Below, piece by piece: positions 1 to 12,207 of a stretch of DNA of 64,000 bases. The position numbers and the translations under genes are program-made. The stretch's first letter is position 1. The number at the start of each line of letters is the position of its first letter. The notes under the pieces were generated by a model. That model was not told where the DNA came from, searched no databases, and saw only the letters and a program-made list of their open reading frames with translations. Origin of the DNA: Nageia nagi (Eukaryota > Pinophyta); contig JBITNC010000002.1 of assembly GCA_050084985.1 (NCBI GenBank), forward strand, positions 5,890,001-5,954,000, in the 5' to 3' direction.

Positions 1-1100
1 TTATATAAATGCTACAACTGTGTTAGATTACATAGTGAATAAGTATGACTACTCCTTCTTCAGTCTTGTAGCTGATTGAAGATAGCATTGTAGCTGATTG
101 AGTAATTATTTGATTGTATATTGATTGGTATGATTTGGTATTATGCTCTATCAACTGCTATCTACTTCTCTGTAATCTTTATGATCTCTACTGTAGATGT
201 CAGTAATCAGAGTAATGATGGTTGATAGGCATTATGTTTACTTCAAAAAGAATTACCAATGTTATATAAAAATGAGTTGATGTCGATACATTAATAGGGA
301 CCTAAGGGTCAAACACTTAAGATGAAGTGGACCCAGGTGTTCTTCTTACGCATTACTCTTACTCTTGCTTAGCAGGCTCTATGTTCTTCTTTCGAGCTCT
401 GTTAATGATCTAGTTCTGCCGAAACCCATTGATTTTCTCTAAAAAATATGATGTCCTCTCCCAAAGTTATCAGGCTCTATTGATGTTCTTCAAAAGTCTG
501 CACCCGCCATTGCTTGCTCTGGGAGCTGTTGATTTTGATCAAAAATTGTAACATCATCTCCCAAAATCATCGAGCTTTATTGATGTTCTAATTCTACCGG
601 GACCAGCTTCTTTTTACCAAAAATTATGATATCATCTTTCAAAATCCCTGAGCTCTATTGATGTTTTTCAAAAATCTAACTCTAAATTTGTACAAGTTTC
701 AGACACTTGTGCCAACAATTCCTAGAGACTCTAAGGCAATAAAAATAATTCCAAGATACTTTTATATACATGACTCTTAGGTATCCTGAAGAAGATGACA
801 TGACTCCCAGGTACTCTCACCTCCTGGCACTAAAGAATAAAAGAATGAAGGATTAACATAATTCTTGAGTATCCTTATTCACACAATTCTTGGGTACTAA
901 AAAAAATATGACTCCTGAAACCCTAAGGAAAAGAAGTGAGAAGAGGAGGGATTAAGAATGAAAGAATACAAAATTTTTCAACTCATGAAGACTTTAAAAG
1001 AATACTGTCCCCTTGTGCACTCTTATATACATAACTCTTGGGCATTAAAGAATAAAATAATGAAGAATAAAAAATAATAAAATTACTCTAATTTTTAAGT
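1..1100. other. AT-rich repeat DNA without recognisable gene
   Basis: No coding region is recognisable here. The stretch is low in GC and contains a degenerate tandem repeat (listed separately, 395-680). Between about 770 and 1060 a short phrase resembling ACTCTTGGGTACT recurs irregularly. It may be the further-downstream part of the minus-strand Copia element whose gag begins near 1449, but I could not identify protease or integrase motifs in it. Confidence 0.5.
395..680. repeat. Degenerate tandem repeat, unit about 80-100 bp
   Basis: About three imperfect copies follow one another. Each starts with a phrase like GCTCTATTGATGTTCTT, passes through a block rich in CTGC/CCGCC, and ends with AAAAATTATGATATCATCTC followed by CAAAATC. 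Copy starts are near 395, 471, 571 and 650. The copies differ in length and by many substitutions, so the array is old. Confidence 0.7.
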
Positions 1101-1129
1101 GTTATTCTGAAGGAATACAACAAGATTGA

Positions 1130-3260
1130 AGCAAATTTTGAATAATGGTGAACCTTCTTAAAAATTTAGACCCTAGGTAGATTTTCTTGAGCCTATCCCA
1201 AGCGTCTTTTGCAAAGGTTGATGAAGAGATAATGAGAAGTACTTCATTTGATATTGCATAAAAAATCATAGAGTTTTTCAACTTATTCTTTGTGTTGTAA
1301 GCCTCAAGTGCCTTCTCATTTGTAGGAACAACTAAGTTTTTATTAACTTTCTACCATAACTTTCTTATGTGCAATTCAACTTTCATTTAAGGTTCCCAAA
1401 TACCATAGTTGGAACCATCGAAAATGTGCTTGGATAAGGTGTCTTCCATCTGCTACATAAGAAGGTGAAAGTGTTAACTAATGTAAACATGTCAAATTAA
1501 TTAACTATACATGTTGAGATTTGTTCAAATTAATCAACCATACATGATAAAATTTGATAAAAAAAAAGTCATGCTTAACTTGTTTAACAAATTTGATATG
1601 TGTAAAACTTTACCATAATATATTCCATACATCCAATATTTTGTCATAAGCAAGTACCATAGTTTTAGAGAGGGATAAATTCAAGGCTTGTTTTCTTATT
1701 TAAAATTAGGCCTTCACCTGGATGCTCGCAAGACGGAGCCTAGATCCTACCAATCCTCAAGTAATTTACCTTAGTCAATAATATACTCTCAGAAGGAGGA
1801 GTACTAACTATTTTTCAAGGTTGTGACATATGTTGGATAGGCCAAATTGTTATATTGATTATGTTTCAAATTATCCTCCTAAGTTATTAGGATAATCTTT
1901 GAATGAACGTGCGAACATGTGGTACCACTACACACATGTTTGTCCATCTATATAGAGTTATGTCCAAACCAATAGAGGACTTAAGGGTAATTAAAAAGTA
2001 TGAACTTTTTACCATTTGGATCATCAGATTGAAAGCTCTAGTCTACCTTATCTTCACCTCATGGCTCCCTAAACAAATCATGTTGCAAAATATACATGCA
2101 AATGTGTTCATTTTAGAAGGTGCACTTTCAATGTTTACGATTTTTGCAAAAGTAAAGTGAAGTGCATAACATAAAGTAAAATGCATAAAAAATGATACAT
2201 CATCCAACAACAATTGAAGCCTAAGAGTCTAATGGGTTTTGTTACTAACCCCAAAAGGATCTCTTTACATAAATTCCATAATTTTGCATAAGTTCACTAT
2301 TTTTAAGTAAAATAAGTATAAACCCCCTATTTACTTTAAAAATTTGATCTTAAGCAAGATGTTCCCTTCAATAAATATTTAGGTAAAAAATAACATTGCA
2401 AGTTTACCTTAGGAAAACAAATTAACTTTTATCACTAAGGAAAAAATATCATGTTTATAACATAAGCATTAAAAACATGACCACATTTTACCTAAGTAAG
2501 CAATTATTAGTGGTACTTAAAAAATTGCAAAAATAAAATTTCTTTTGGAAAAATGATAATAATATCTTCCACTTTTAACACAAAAAAAATTGCCATATCC
2601 AAGAAACATTCATCCTCCCGTTTTCAATTTGATCTTAGAGAGTCTAAAAATGCCATTCCCTTGCAATTAGCATTAAAAAACTTTTAATTCTCTATAGATT
2701 TTTTTTTTTTAATTTCTTACACTTACAAAATATTTTTCAAAAATGATCATAACTCTACATTTAATGATCATAATTGTAGGCATTTAAAAAATAAATCCTA
2801 GTTTTTAAAAAAAAAATCCATACATAAAGAATATTCTACCTTTAAAAAACAATCCCTCAAAACTTAATAATTTATCCAAAAAAAATAACCCTTCCCCTTA
2901 TTGTTAGTCTTTCTATGCTCATAAATATAAGCCCATACTTACCTTTTACAACAAGATAAAATGATGAGGCAAATTAAATTCACTACTTACTAAAGAAGGA
3001 AAAAAAATATTTTTTTATTTAGTACATTTATGATGGAAGGAGGGTATGAACACCCATTAAATGAATGGTGTATGGACATCCCCAAAAAATAAAAAAAGTA
3101 CCAAAATTAATTTCATTAAAAAAATGAGAAGGTGGGGTTAAAAATAATATAAAAAAATCATAAACTTGGCAAGGCGGGCCAACCAGGGGTTGGTCGTTGC
3201 GTGGGTCGGCCAGGGGTTGGATGTCGCGCAAGCTGTCCAAAGGTTATCAATCAGACAACA
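1130..3260 (-). mobile_element. Partial Copia LTR retrotransposon, gag and 5' leader
   Basis: Read on the minus strand, a Copia-type gag start lies near 1449 (residues MEDTLSKHIF then DGSNYGIWEP) and runs down to about 1130. Upstream of it, 1500-3260 matches, in inverted orientation, the 5' leader of the complete Copia element at 8193-16558. Clear anchors are 1700-1760 against about 11040-11090 and 3035-3100 against about 9700-9760. The gag N-terminus is also similar to that element (MGDSFLPKHILDGSNFGIWK). No LTR is found: the matching sequence stops near 3260, next to a LINE fragment. The copy is a truncated, diverged relative. Confidence 0.75.
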
Positions 3261-3299
3261 GAGAAGAATAAGATATAAAGTGTTATTCTTAATTTTTAA

Positions 3300-4760
3300 A
3301 TTATGAAGGATAAATTATTTTTATATTTGCTCAATTCTATTATAAGTTTATTAAGAAATTATTCCACCCTATACTTCTTAACTGTAGAGTATTGGTGAGT
3401 TTATAAGGAAAGAGAAAAGAGTTCTCTTTTTATCTCAATTCCAAAGTTCTTTCATTTTATACTTATTTTTCAAACAATAGAAGGTTTTCCATCTCGTAGA
3501 GATTCATTTTTCAACACTTAAATTCTAATTTAGTTTATGAGTTATATTGATACCGAAATATTTGTAAGAGTGAAGCATCTCTAAGGGTTTATTATTAAAG
3601 AGGATTATGGGGTGATCCATCTTTTTAGATTTAGTAACCATAATTTTGGTTTTATATACATTAAATGTTTAAACTAGATATAGTATAAAAATATTTGAAG
3701 AATATTTCATTGTTTTACAGGATCAACATAATGTCTAGCTAACAAGATAATATCATTTGCATAAAGTAGAAGAACAATCACAAGGTTATAGAGGTAAGTT
3801 ATTATGTACCTTACTTCTTCAAAATATTTTTCTAATTGATATGTGTGAATAGCAAAGTTGGGGATAATAGCCAACTTTGTTTAACTCCAATATGGTAACT
3901 AATTTTTCTCGTACCACCCTTAATTAGTTTTCATATTAGCAATAACTTTCTCATAAAGACTATAAATAGCCAATCTTAGTTTAGGATGTAAATCTAAATT
4001 ATCCATACATTTTAAAATTTTATCCTTGGGAATAATATCAAATGCTTTTTCAAAATCTAAAAAGCAAGCAAACAAATTTTCTTTATGATGTCAGTAGTTT
4101 TCAACAATCATTTGAAAAATGAAGATATGATCAATTGTTGAATGTTTACTTCTATAATAGTCTTGGCCTTTAACTCTTAAATTATTATCATCAAGCCAAT
4201 AACTAATTTTATTTTCTATAATACTACCATAGAATTTGGAAAGTAAAGGACTCGTCATAATAGTTCTAAAATTCGACACATTGGTTTTATCTCCAGTTTT
4301 GTAAATAGGAACGATAGAACTTATAGTCCATTGCTTAGAGAATCCTTATTTATGGGAAATGTTAAAAAGGGTTTGGATATCAACAGTGAGGATAGAGCTA
4401 CCAATTAAAAAAAAAATCTATTGATATTCTTCTATATATTTATCCTTCCCTTTTAATAATATTGTAATTCCATCCTAAATATTGTTTATAGAGAAAACAT
4501 TATTTTGAGTAAAAGGAGGTGTTAAACCTTGTAAAGAGTCTTTCATATTTAAAGGGGAAATATAAGGTTTTTTGAGATAATAGTTGCAACTATTTAAGTC
4601 AATTTAAAGTTCAACTATCATTTTTCTAAGTAAGATTATTTTCCAAAATTATTTTGGATTATGTTTATATGGATCCAAAAGTTTTTCTTTTTATTGATTT
4701 TAAAATACTTCTTTCTTATATTTAACTAAGATTTGATATTTTATATTGTTTATCAATATC
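3300..4760 (-). pseudogene. LINE reverse transcriptase fragment
   Basis: The minus strand encodes a broken non-LTR reverse transcriptase. A short open segment at 4091-4279 carries the typical finger region (FRTIMTSPLLSKFYG, then KGQDYYRSKHSTIDHI). Further down, frames with stops show a phrase like CFLDFEKAFD and a catalytic-site relative at about 3740-3760 reading LLLYANDIILLAR, where the usual second Asp-bearing FADD/YADD box has become YAND. The reading frame is interrupted by many stops and shifts, so it is inactive. A LINE endonuclease fragment on the same strand at 16880-17430 may be the 5' part of the same element. Confidence 0.8.
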
Positions 4761-4768
4761 ATTATATT

Positions 4769-5043
4769 CCATGATGAAGATAATAACACCTCCACCAACA
4801 TGCCTTAAGAAACAACCTAAAATAGCCTATAGCTTGCACACATCAAGCCCAAATATTGGACTTAGAATAAAATGATTCTTGATTGTAGGTGCATGGAAGG
4901 GATACTTGCACAATGACATTAATAGCTTTTTTAGATATTCCTTGATGATGACAATAATGCCTTCACCACCAAGCCTAAGATACATAGACACAACCTAAAA
5001 TTACCCTATTAGTTGCATATATTAAGCCCCAATAATGGACTTG
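4769..5043. repeat. Two-copy direct repeat, period about 170 bp
   Basis: The segment from 4769 to about 4863 (starts TTCCATGATGAAGATAATAA, ends at a phrase AATATTGGACTT) is repeated with changes from 4937 to 5043 (starts TTCCTTGATGATGACAATAA, ends AATAATGGACTT). No coding function is seen. From here to about 5690 there is only AT-rich sequence and no gene. Confidence 0.7.
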
Positions 5044-5689
5044 GACTCATTATAAACTTCCTCACTCTCAACCTCTCCTTAGTTGTAACTTCCTTAGCTC
5101 TCATGATCTTATCGGGTCCCCTTTGATCTCTACTTGTAGTTCTCAATTACTTCCTAAGCTCTCATACCTTGTTATTGCATCCTCTATTTGTTCTCAAATC
5201 CCATATCTTTCATAGCACTAAGTGTAGCATTTGATACCTTAAATCATTTTGAAACATTTAAAGTTGTCAATAATATGGGATTCAAGAACATATGGAGATT
5301 CATTATATTTTGATTTTTGGCATTTAATATCTTCTATTGTAACCTTAATTAAGATTAAAATTTTACATTAGATTTTGTTAAATAGGATTTACTACAAGAG
5401 GAATAGGAAGAGAAAATATTTTAGACTTTTCTGTACAATTTTATTTTTGGTATATGATAAAGGATTTGATTTTTGTAAGAACAATGTCGAATCGGGTTTA
5501 AAAAGTATTTATTTTGCATATATCTTAGCTTATTTCATGCATATGTATTTTGGGTTTGAATGGAACTTGTTAAAGATTTAGCTGCAACTAAATAGCTCTT
5601 CATTATGTATCCCTCCAAGTGGTGCATCTTGGGTGGCAATGATTGAATCTTCTAAAATTGAAAGTTATATGCTTATTTTAATTGTGTTT

Positions 5690-5726
5690 TGAGCACCCCA
5701 AATTATATAAGAAATAATCATTCAAA

Positions 5727-5772
<46 letters not shown>

Positions 5773-5860
5773 TTTTGGTCAATCTTTGTTAGGTCCCACA
5801 AACTAATGAGTTTAAAAGTTTATTAGAGGACATCTATTTATATCATTTCGAGAAATCTTA
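5690..5860 (-). repeat. Foldback-repeat arm (inverted copy)
   Basis: This is an inverted copy of a dispersed arm also seen at 6812-6935. It contains the phrase TCATTCAAATACT, then a pure AT run, then GGTCCCACAAACTAATGAG. The family recurs at 7195-7255, at 8130-8192 joined to 16564-16650, and at 16735-16860. The paired opposite orientations point to a MITE or other terminal-inverted-repeat DNA element. I could not define exact ends. Confidence 0.6.
5731..5771. repeat. (AT)n microsatellite
   Basis: About 20 uninterrupted AT dinucleotides lie inside the foldback-repeat arm. Confidence 0.95.
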
Positions 5861-6154
5861 ATAATTTTCCTAACAACTTTACAATCCATTTCATACCAAG
5901 TATTTATTTCTCTATTAATATAGGTGATAAATTTTTGACAAATGTTTGTTGATGAAAGTAAATAATTTTAAGGTGAAATTGTTATAAAAAATGGTTATTG
6001 AGATTAGAGTTTTAAAAGACAAGTTGAAAGCTTCTTGTAGATCCTTTTTAAAAACATTGAGTTCAATATGTTTGAAAACAATGTTTATAGTTCTAATATT
6101 TTTGTAATTTAGATTGTTTGTATGTGTTAAATATATTTAAATGTAAAAAAAAAA

Positions 6155-6720
6155 ATGTTAGGTATATCTAAAATGTACCTTTGCAATCTCTTCACTAGAG
6201 CATGTACAAAACTTCCTCCTTTCCTTTCTATGAGCAAAGTTGTAACTACCATTCTAGGTGAATATAGAGACTCTTCCAAGGTTATGGTGTTGGCTAGCGA
6301 TAATTGTACAAGTGTATATGATTTTGATAGTGATAGATATGATCACATTAACATGGAAGTTTTGTATTCTTACATCAAATACTATAAGATTGCAAAGTGG
6401 CATCCCAAGCTTTTATCACTGGAAGATAAAGGAAACTATATTTGTAAAAGATTTTTTTGGTTGTTCCAATTTATGATAGACCTTCTAGTTGTGGTGTTAT
6501 GGTTTACAACATGAAGGAATTAGATTTCCCAACTTGGATGCCTTTTTCTGGTCCAAAATTTAATGAAAACTATGCCAAGTTGGTTATTTACAGTTGTAGA
6601 GTTTAAGGGGTATTTCTTCTCTTCCGAAAAAGATATGTGAATATAATTATGATGGAACTTGATAACCATTCTCATCCAAACCCATTTTTTAAGGAAGTTA
6701 TGAAAATGCCCAAAACAATT
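6155..6720 (+). pseudogene. Possible C48/Ulp1-like cysteine protease fragment
   Basis: The plus strand encodes a broken protein whose parts resemble the core of Ulp1/SENP-type (C48) peptidases. The segment VMVLASDNCTSVYDFDSDRYD followed by a helix-like LYSYIKYYK resembles the strand and YDS motif of that family. After a frame change near 6455, VPIYDRPSSCGVMVYNM resembles the catalytic-Cys block (VP...S.CGV.V). Such domains are carried by some plant MULE-type transposons, and inverted repeats lie on both sides (5690-5860 and 6812-6935), which fits a transposon origin. The frame is interrupted and the assignment rests on short motifs only. It could be an unrelated degraded ORF. Confidence 0.4.
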
Positions 6721-6811
6721 GTAAAAGAATGTGATGTTTACACTTATATGTAGTGTGTGGGAGTGGAAAGCTACATATGCTTTGAAAAAGGAGGCAGTGT
6801 TGAGGTGCTTA

Positions 6812-6935
6812 TAGATAGATAGATAATTATCTTTTTAACATCCTTTAAAACCCATTGATTTGTAGGATCTATCAAAACTTGTCCAAAAGTAAATATGTAT
6901 CAATCAAGTATTTGAATGATTATTTTTCATATAAA
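6812..6935 (+). repeat. Foldback-repeat arm (direct copy)
   Basis: The copy carries the phrases CCTTTAAAACCCATTGATTT, GGATCTATCAAAACTTGTCC and CAATCAAGTATTTGAATGA. It is the reverse complement of 5690-5860 and is closely related to the arm split by the Copia insertion at 8193. Between here and 7340 lies AT-rich sequence with one more partial inverted arm at about 7195-7255. Confidence 0.65.
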
Positions 6936-7344
6936 GAAAAAGATTGAATAATTTACAAATATTTCAAGAAAAATAAGAATACTACCAAGGACAATTAATC
7001 ACAATCACTCACACCCACCCAATAAAAAATAAATCACTAAAACCAAATTCTAGAACCAAATCAAGCACAATATGATGATTTTTAATAAAACCTTCAAACA
7101 GTAACTTATCACCTCTTGGCAAGGGAGTTAGGAGATGGTGTGAAGGCATAGAAATTGAATGTCTCATGTTCTACTCCTACCCACTTCATTAGTGATATTT
7201 AAAAACTCTTAATAGATCCTACAAACTAATAGGTTTAAAAAACATTAAAGGTTAGTTTCACCTTTATTAATATTTGAAAGAAAATATTATAAAAAATTAA
7301 ACAACTAATAATAAAACAAATAAATTGCAAAATATGAAGTAGGG

Positions 7345-7575
7345 TATCTGTTATCGGCTTGGTAGCAAGGAATCTTCTAGCATGGAATTTGTTATTGGTC
7401 TGATAGCAAGGAATCCTACATTGAGGAATTTGCTATCAACTCGAAAGCAAGGAATCTATTATCAGCCTAGAACTAAGGAATCTTGTAACAAAAAAATTGT
7501 TATCAACTTGAAAGGGATAAATCCCAAAACAAGGAATCTATTATCGACTCGATAATAGGGAATCTTGTAATAATG
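7345..7575. repeat. Minisatellite, unit about 30 bp paired into about 60 bp
   Basis: A phrase like AAGGAATCTATTATCGGCTC with variants (GGAATTTGCTATCAACTCG, GGAATCTTGTAACAA) recurs about seven times. Alternate copies resemble each other most, giving a higher-order unit near 60 bp. No protein is encoded across it. Confidence 0.7.
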
Positions 7576-8129
7576 AAGGAAGAGTTGGGCTTTTCTATAT
7601 ATGGGAAGTGGGTGATTCTGATCGATGCATTAGTAATTTTATGTCAACCACCTAGTATTGGTTCATGCTTGGTCTTGTATCGCTTACCTCCCTCCCACTT
7701 AAACCCTACACTCAACCTATGGCTTGTAAAGGAAAGGAAACATTCAAGGTGAAGTTCCACCATCTAAGTCTAAACAAGTGGAATTCACTTCCACCATGTC
7801 CCTTGAAGAGATCTTACATGAATTTTATCCATAGATGTACAATCGTGCTTATGATTCAACATGTTTAATAGTTTTTTAGCCTTCCTTAATATCATACCAG
7901 TAATTTCGTGTGCCCTTCAATTTGCTTGGTTTGGAAATTTGTGGAGTATGAGGATAAACATTTCTTCATGCTCAAGAATAGATAGCTTGTTTTATCAAGA
8001 TTGTAGGTGTTATTTAAATTTGAATGATCTTAATCTATATTCATATTTTGTTGGGATTTATTTTTTAAGTCCTCTCTTTTTAAGATAGAAGAGAGAACAT
8101 AGAATAACCACAAGCTTGATGATTTTATT
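7576..8129. other. No gene seen
   Basis: AT-rich sequence between the minisatellite and the foldback repeat. The short open frames here have no recognisable motif. Confidence 0.5.
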
Positions 8130-8192
8130 ATACAACTTAATCATATGATATGATAATTCTTTTTCTATCCTTTTAAACCCAAAGGTTTGTAG

Positions 8193-8691
8193 TGTTGGAA
8201 TGTATAATGCATTATTGTAAAGGTTTGTATTAATCCTCTTTGTAAATTCACTAATACTTAAGGGTATCATTAGATACCTTAAGTATTTAAGTGAATATGA
8301 TAATGTACTTGTCCTACACTCCATATCATGAGCATGTCCCTTAGGTAAAAGGATGTGCATGTCATGCTTTTGTACATTGGATAAAAGGGTGATCCAAAGA
8401 GGGATTTTGGCCTATAAATAGAAGGCTCCCTCTTTGTGATCATACACCAACTTGTGGAGAAAAGTTATGCTAGAGGATAGTGTTTAGGAGTTAAGATTAG
8501 GAGAATTGTAAGAGAGTTATCTTTGTGAATGAAGTAAGATCTTGTTAGTGGATGTACTCCTAGTTGGAGGAACCACTTTATTTCTTGAGTCATTTTGTGA
8601 GATTATCTATGCTTGAGTTCTTGATGTTAGAGTGAGCATACATGTGATCTTGGTAGTTTAAGATTATATTCTTTATAGTTAAATCCCTTCA
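8193..8691 (+). repeat. 5' LTR of Copia element, with TATA box
   Basis: It begins TGTTGGAATG and ends CCCTTCA. A likely TATA box, CTATAAATA, is at 8412-8420, followed by the transcribed R-like part. It aligns along its whole length with 16059-16558. Confidence 0.93.
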
Positions 8692-8693
8692 TT

Positions 8694-8705
8694 TGGTATT
8701 AGATT
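8694..8705 (+). other. Primer-binding site (initiator tRNA-Met type)
   Basis: TGGTATTAGATT starts two bases after the 5' LTR and resembles the usual plant Copia site TGGTATCAGAGC, with changes. Confidence 0.75.
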
Positions 8706-11393
8706 AGTTTATGCTAACCTCCTATGTTACTTGTAATTTTTTTTAAATTTTTACAATTTTTTAAGAGGAGTTATTATACAAAATTTATGTAATATCACTT
8801 TGTAAAATTACAAAATATTTTTAAAAATTAAGAAATATGATGAATTTTTTTTTGAATACTAACCATTTTTTTAGGGTACATTTTTTAATGTTTTTACCAT
8901 ATTGTTACTTTTTACTAAAAAAAGAGGGTTAGTGTACAATTTGCAATATTGTTTTTAGCTATTTGAAATAAAAGAAGTTATTTTTCAAAAACTTGATAGT
9001 GGGAAATAGTTTATATTTACATATAATATCCTTTTTTTTCTTTTTTAAAATTTAGTATTTTCATAAAAAAATTCATTGCTGAGAGAAAATTTAAATGAAT
9101 ATTTCAAAATCACGATTTTTTATTTAGGGGAAGGTCGACCAGCTCCTGGTCGACCAAACCCCACTCTTATATTCCTTCCTAGCGAAGGATTGGTGATGGC
9201 TTGGCATAATCTTGGAGACAAATTTTTAATCTGGTGCCTTACCAATATGCACCTTCATCTGGAGCCTGTGCCTTCATCTCTTCTTTCCTGCACTCGACTC
9301 CTTCACATGGAGCCCCCCTTGCATAAGGCTTTCAAAGGATTAATGGGAATGGGAGGTGTTTATCTTTTGGCACGTCCATGAGGTTGGGAAGGGCTCTCTC
9401 CCATCTTAGTGGAGTGACAAGGTTGGTTGCATCATTTCCAAACCCCTTGTGACCCTTTCACCTATTATCTTCCTCATGCAACTTCCTGTTGCTCTCAATT
9501 TTGTGGTCCTTTCCTCCTCACATCTTCTCATCTCCTTTTAGCCCTCACCTAGCCTCCTCTCTCTCAATGTGGTTCCTTAGTGGGTTGTTTCCTCCTACGT
9601 ATGACCCCCTTTCACCTCACGTGGCTCTCTCTTCTCCATTTTTTTCTTCTTCTACGTAGCTCTGCCCCTTTTTTAAATAAAAACTCTATCTCCTAAAAGT
9701 TTCTAAACCCATTATTATTTCTTGGTGGGTGTCCATACGCCTTTATTAAATGTTCTTTTTGGAGTTGTTCTCATAATTAGTTTTTTATCCTCTTTCATGA
9801 AACTAACTTGGAGTATTTAACAAATCTTCCTTGGAGTGCTTAAACAAAATTTGCATTAATAGCTTATGCATTGTCATTCATTTAATGAATCTGCCATGGA
9901 GTGTAAAAGTGCATTTTTTTATCAGTTGGAGTAAACTCTAAGTTCAAATTTGATGCTTCATTATTTTTTTTAGTCAAAAAATTGTGATTTTAGGTTTACA
10001 TTTATGAACTTAGGTGGAAATAAATATTTTTGAAGCTAATTTTTTAAGAGGCAAATTTTTACTTAGTTAATTTTTTAATGCATAGATTTAAAATTTTATT
10101 TTGGACAAAAAAATTTAAGCATTTTTAGTGCTTATAAATTTGGTAATTTTTTTTAAACTTGGCACTCAAATTAAAGAGTGCAATAGTGGTAATTTAGTAT
10201 ACTATACTAAGCACTTGTTGAAGGGATCTTTTTTTTAAAGTAAAAAGGGGGAAATATTTATGAGTTTCTTTACTTAAATTTTTTATCCTTTATGCTTAGA
10301 ATGCATGTTTATCATTTAGGATTTATTTTTTTTGCCTCTTAAATGTTTACCTTAAATTCTTTATGAATGGACTAGTTCTTATGAGGGAATAATGCATGGA
10401 ATATTGGATGTCTATCTACTTATGCAAATGATAAAAATGGATGAATGTTTATTACTTTTCTAAGTAATTATACCTTATGCAAATTAAATGAACTTGTGCA
10501 AAGTATGGACCTATGTACAGATGTCCTCTAGGGGTTAGTAAATAGAACTCATTGGACTCTTAGGTTCCAAGTTATGAATGGATGTTTAATTTATGCTCTT
10601 TTACTTCATGTTTCGTATTTTGATTTATTTGTTTATGCAAATAAAAATGTAAACATTGAAATGAGCAACCACCTAAAATGAACACATCCATATGTACATT
10701 CTGCAACACGACTTGTTTAAGGAGCCATGAGGTGAGGACAGGCGAACTGGAGCCTTTAAGTATGACTATCTAAATAATAAAAAGTTCATACTTCTCAATT
10801 GCCCTTAAGTCCTTTATTGGTCTAGATATAACTCCAATAGGTGGACAGGCATGTGTGTAATGATACCACATGTTCACACATCCATTAAGGGATTATCTTG
10901 ATAACCTAGGAGGAAAACTTGAAACCTAATCAAGATTAATAATTTGATTGATCCAATATACATCATAACCTTGAATAATAGTAGGTACTTCTCCTTATGA
11001 GAGTATAATACTAGCCAAGGTGAACTAGTTGAGGATTGGTAGTACTTGGGCTCCTCTTGTGTGGGCATCCAGGTGAAGGCCTAATTTTTAGATTAAAAAA
11101 TAAGCCTCAATAATGTCACTCTACATCAATGGTGCTTGAGATGAGAAATGTATTTGGGTACAAGGATTATTATTTGAGTTGTGAAACATTTGCACTTGTG
11201 AAACAAATGAAGTATGTGTCTAGTGTTAAATTTAATATTATTTGAGTTGTGAAACATTTACACTTGCGAATCAAATCAAGCATGTATCTAGTGTTAAATT
11301 TAACATGTATTATTTACTTGGTTAAAACTTAACATAAAATGTTGTTTATTGAACTAAATGCTTATTACCTTTTCACATCCTTTTGTAGCAAAT
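8706..11393 (+). other. Long untranslated leader of Copia element
   Basis: This 2.7-kb stretch lies between the primer-binding site and gag. It has no convincing open frame. It contains an AT-rich part (8700-9110), a short inverted phrase GGTCGACC around 9133-9160, a pyrimidine-rich block (9440-9670), and a two-copy tandem repeat at 11169-11304. Much of it (about 9110-11100) is matched in inverted orientation by 1700-3260, so the long leader is shared by at least two copies and is not a chance local insertion. Confidence 0.7.
11169..11304. repeat. Two-copy tandem repeat, period 68 bp
   Basis: Two adjacent 68-bp copies (11169-11236 and 11237-11304) both start ATTATTTGAGTTGTGAAACA and end GTGTTAAATTTAA plus TA or CA. 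They differ at a handful of positions. Confidence 0.9.
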
Positions 11394-12207
11394 GGGAGAC
11401 TCCTTTTTACCCAAACACATTCTTGATGGTTCTAACTTTGGTATTTGGAAACCTTGGATGAGAACTAAATTATAAGTAAGGAAGCTTTAGCAAATAGTGA
11501 ATGAGAACCTTGTACCTCCTATAGATGAGAAGGCACTAGAGACTTACAACATGCAGAATGAATTGGCAACCTCCATGATCTTCTGTGCAATTTTAGATGA
11601 TGTGCTCCTGATGATTTTCTCTTCAACCTCAAAAAAGGAAGCTTAGGATAAGCTTAAGCAAATCTACCTTGGTTTAAATTTTTCAAGAAAGTTTACCATT
11701 CTTCCAAAGTTGCTTCAATCTTGTTAAGGGGAAGATGAAAATGTGGCTATCTACTTGAACAAAATCATTGACCTAAGGACCTAACTTATTTCTTATGGGT
11801 GAAATTAGATCAAAGATGAGTTCATGGTCTTCATCATTTTCCAAAGCCTATCTTCAAAGTTTGGTAACTTTATGATGGTTATAGAAACAAGGCTTGATGA
11901 TAAGAAGCAGTCTTTTCTCTTGAGAACCTTTTTAGGCTCCTTTTGAAGCATGAGAAAACTCTTAACAAAAAGATGTTTATTTCTTCTCTTAAGAATAATA
12001 ATGTTGCTTTTGGAAGCAACCAAAAATCCTTTTAAGAAGTTTAACCATCAAAAGAAATCTTATCCTTTTTTCTCCAAAAAGTTTGAGAAAAGAGGCAATG
12101 GCAACAAAAGTAATAGGAACAATGGCAATAATAGAAATAATAACAACAATAGGAACAACGGTAACAATAACCACTTCAAGCAAAGAGATGGAAGGCAAAA
12201 CAAATAA
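11394..12207 (+). pseudogene. Copia gag (degraded)
   Basis: The start ATG at 11394 gives MGDSFLPKHILDGSNFGIWK, the typical N-terminus of Copia gag (UBN2-type). In-frame stops follow within 30 codons, and the frame shifts around 11930. Downstream segments keep gag character (EKALETYNMQNELATSMIF, then KDEFMVFIIFQSLSSKFGNF). The part at 12083-12200 is a low-complexity asparagine-rich tract, often seen before the zinc knuckle. A zinc knuckle is no longer clear. Confidence 0.85.

Noticed and set aside
1903-2160. 85-aa open frame
   Set aside because: It lies on the strand opposite to the Copia leader with which this region aligns, and has no motif.
5731-5771. AT run as possible replication origin or promoter
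   Set aside because: A plain dinucleotide microsatellite without other supporting signals.
7345-7575. Regular repeats that might suggest a CRISPR-like array
   Set aside because: Units vary, there are no unique spacers between identical repeats, and the sequence is from a plant nuclear genome. It is a minisatellite.
9076-9381. 101-aa open frame in the Copia leader
   Set aside because: No motif, and the corresponding region of the inverted relative (3028-3240) is not open in the same frame.
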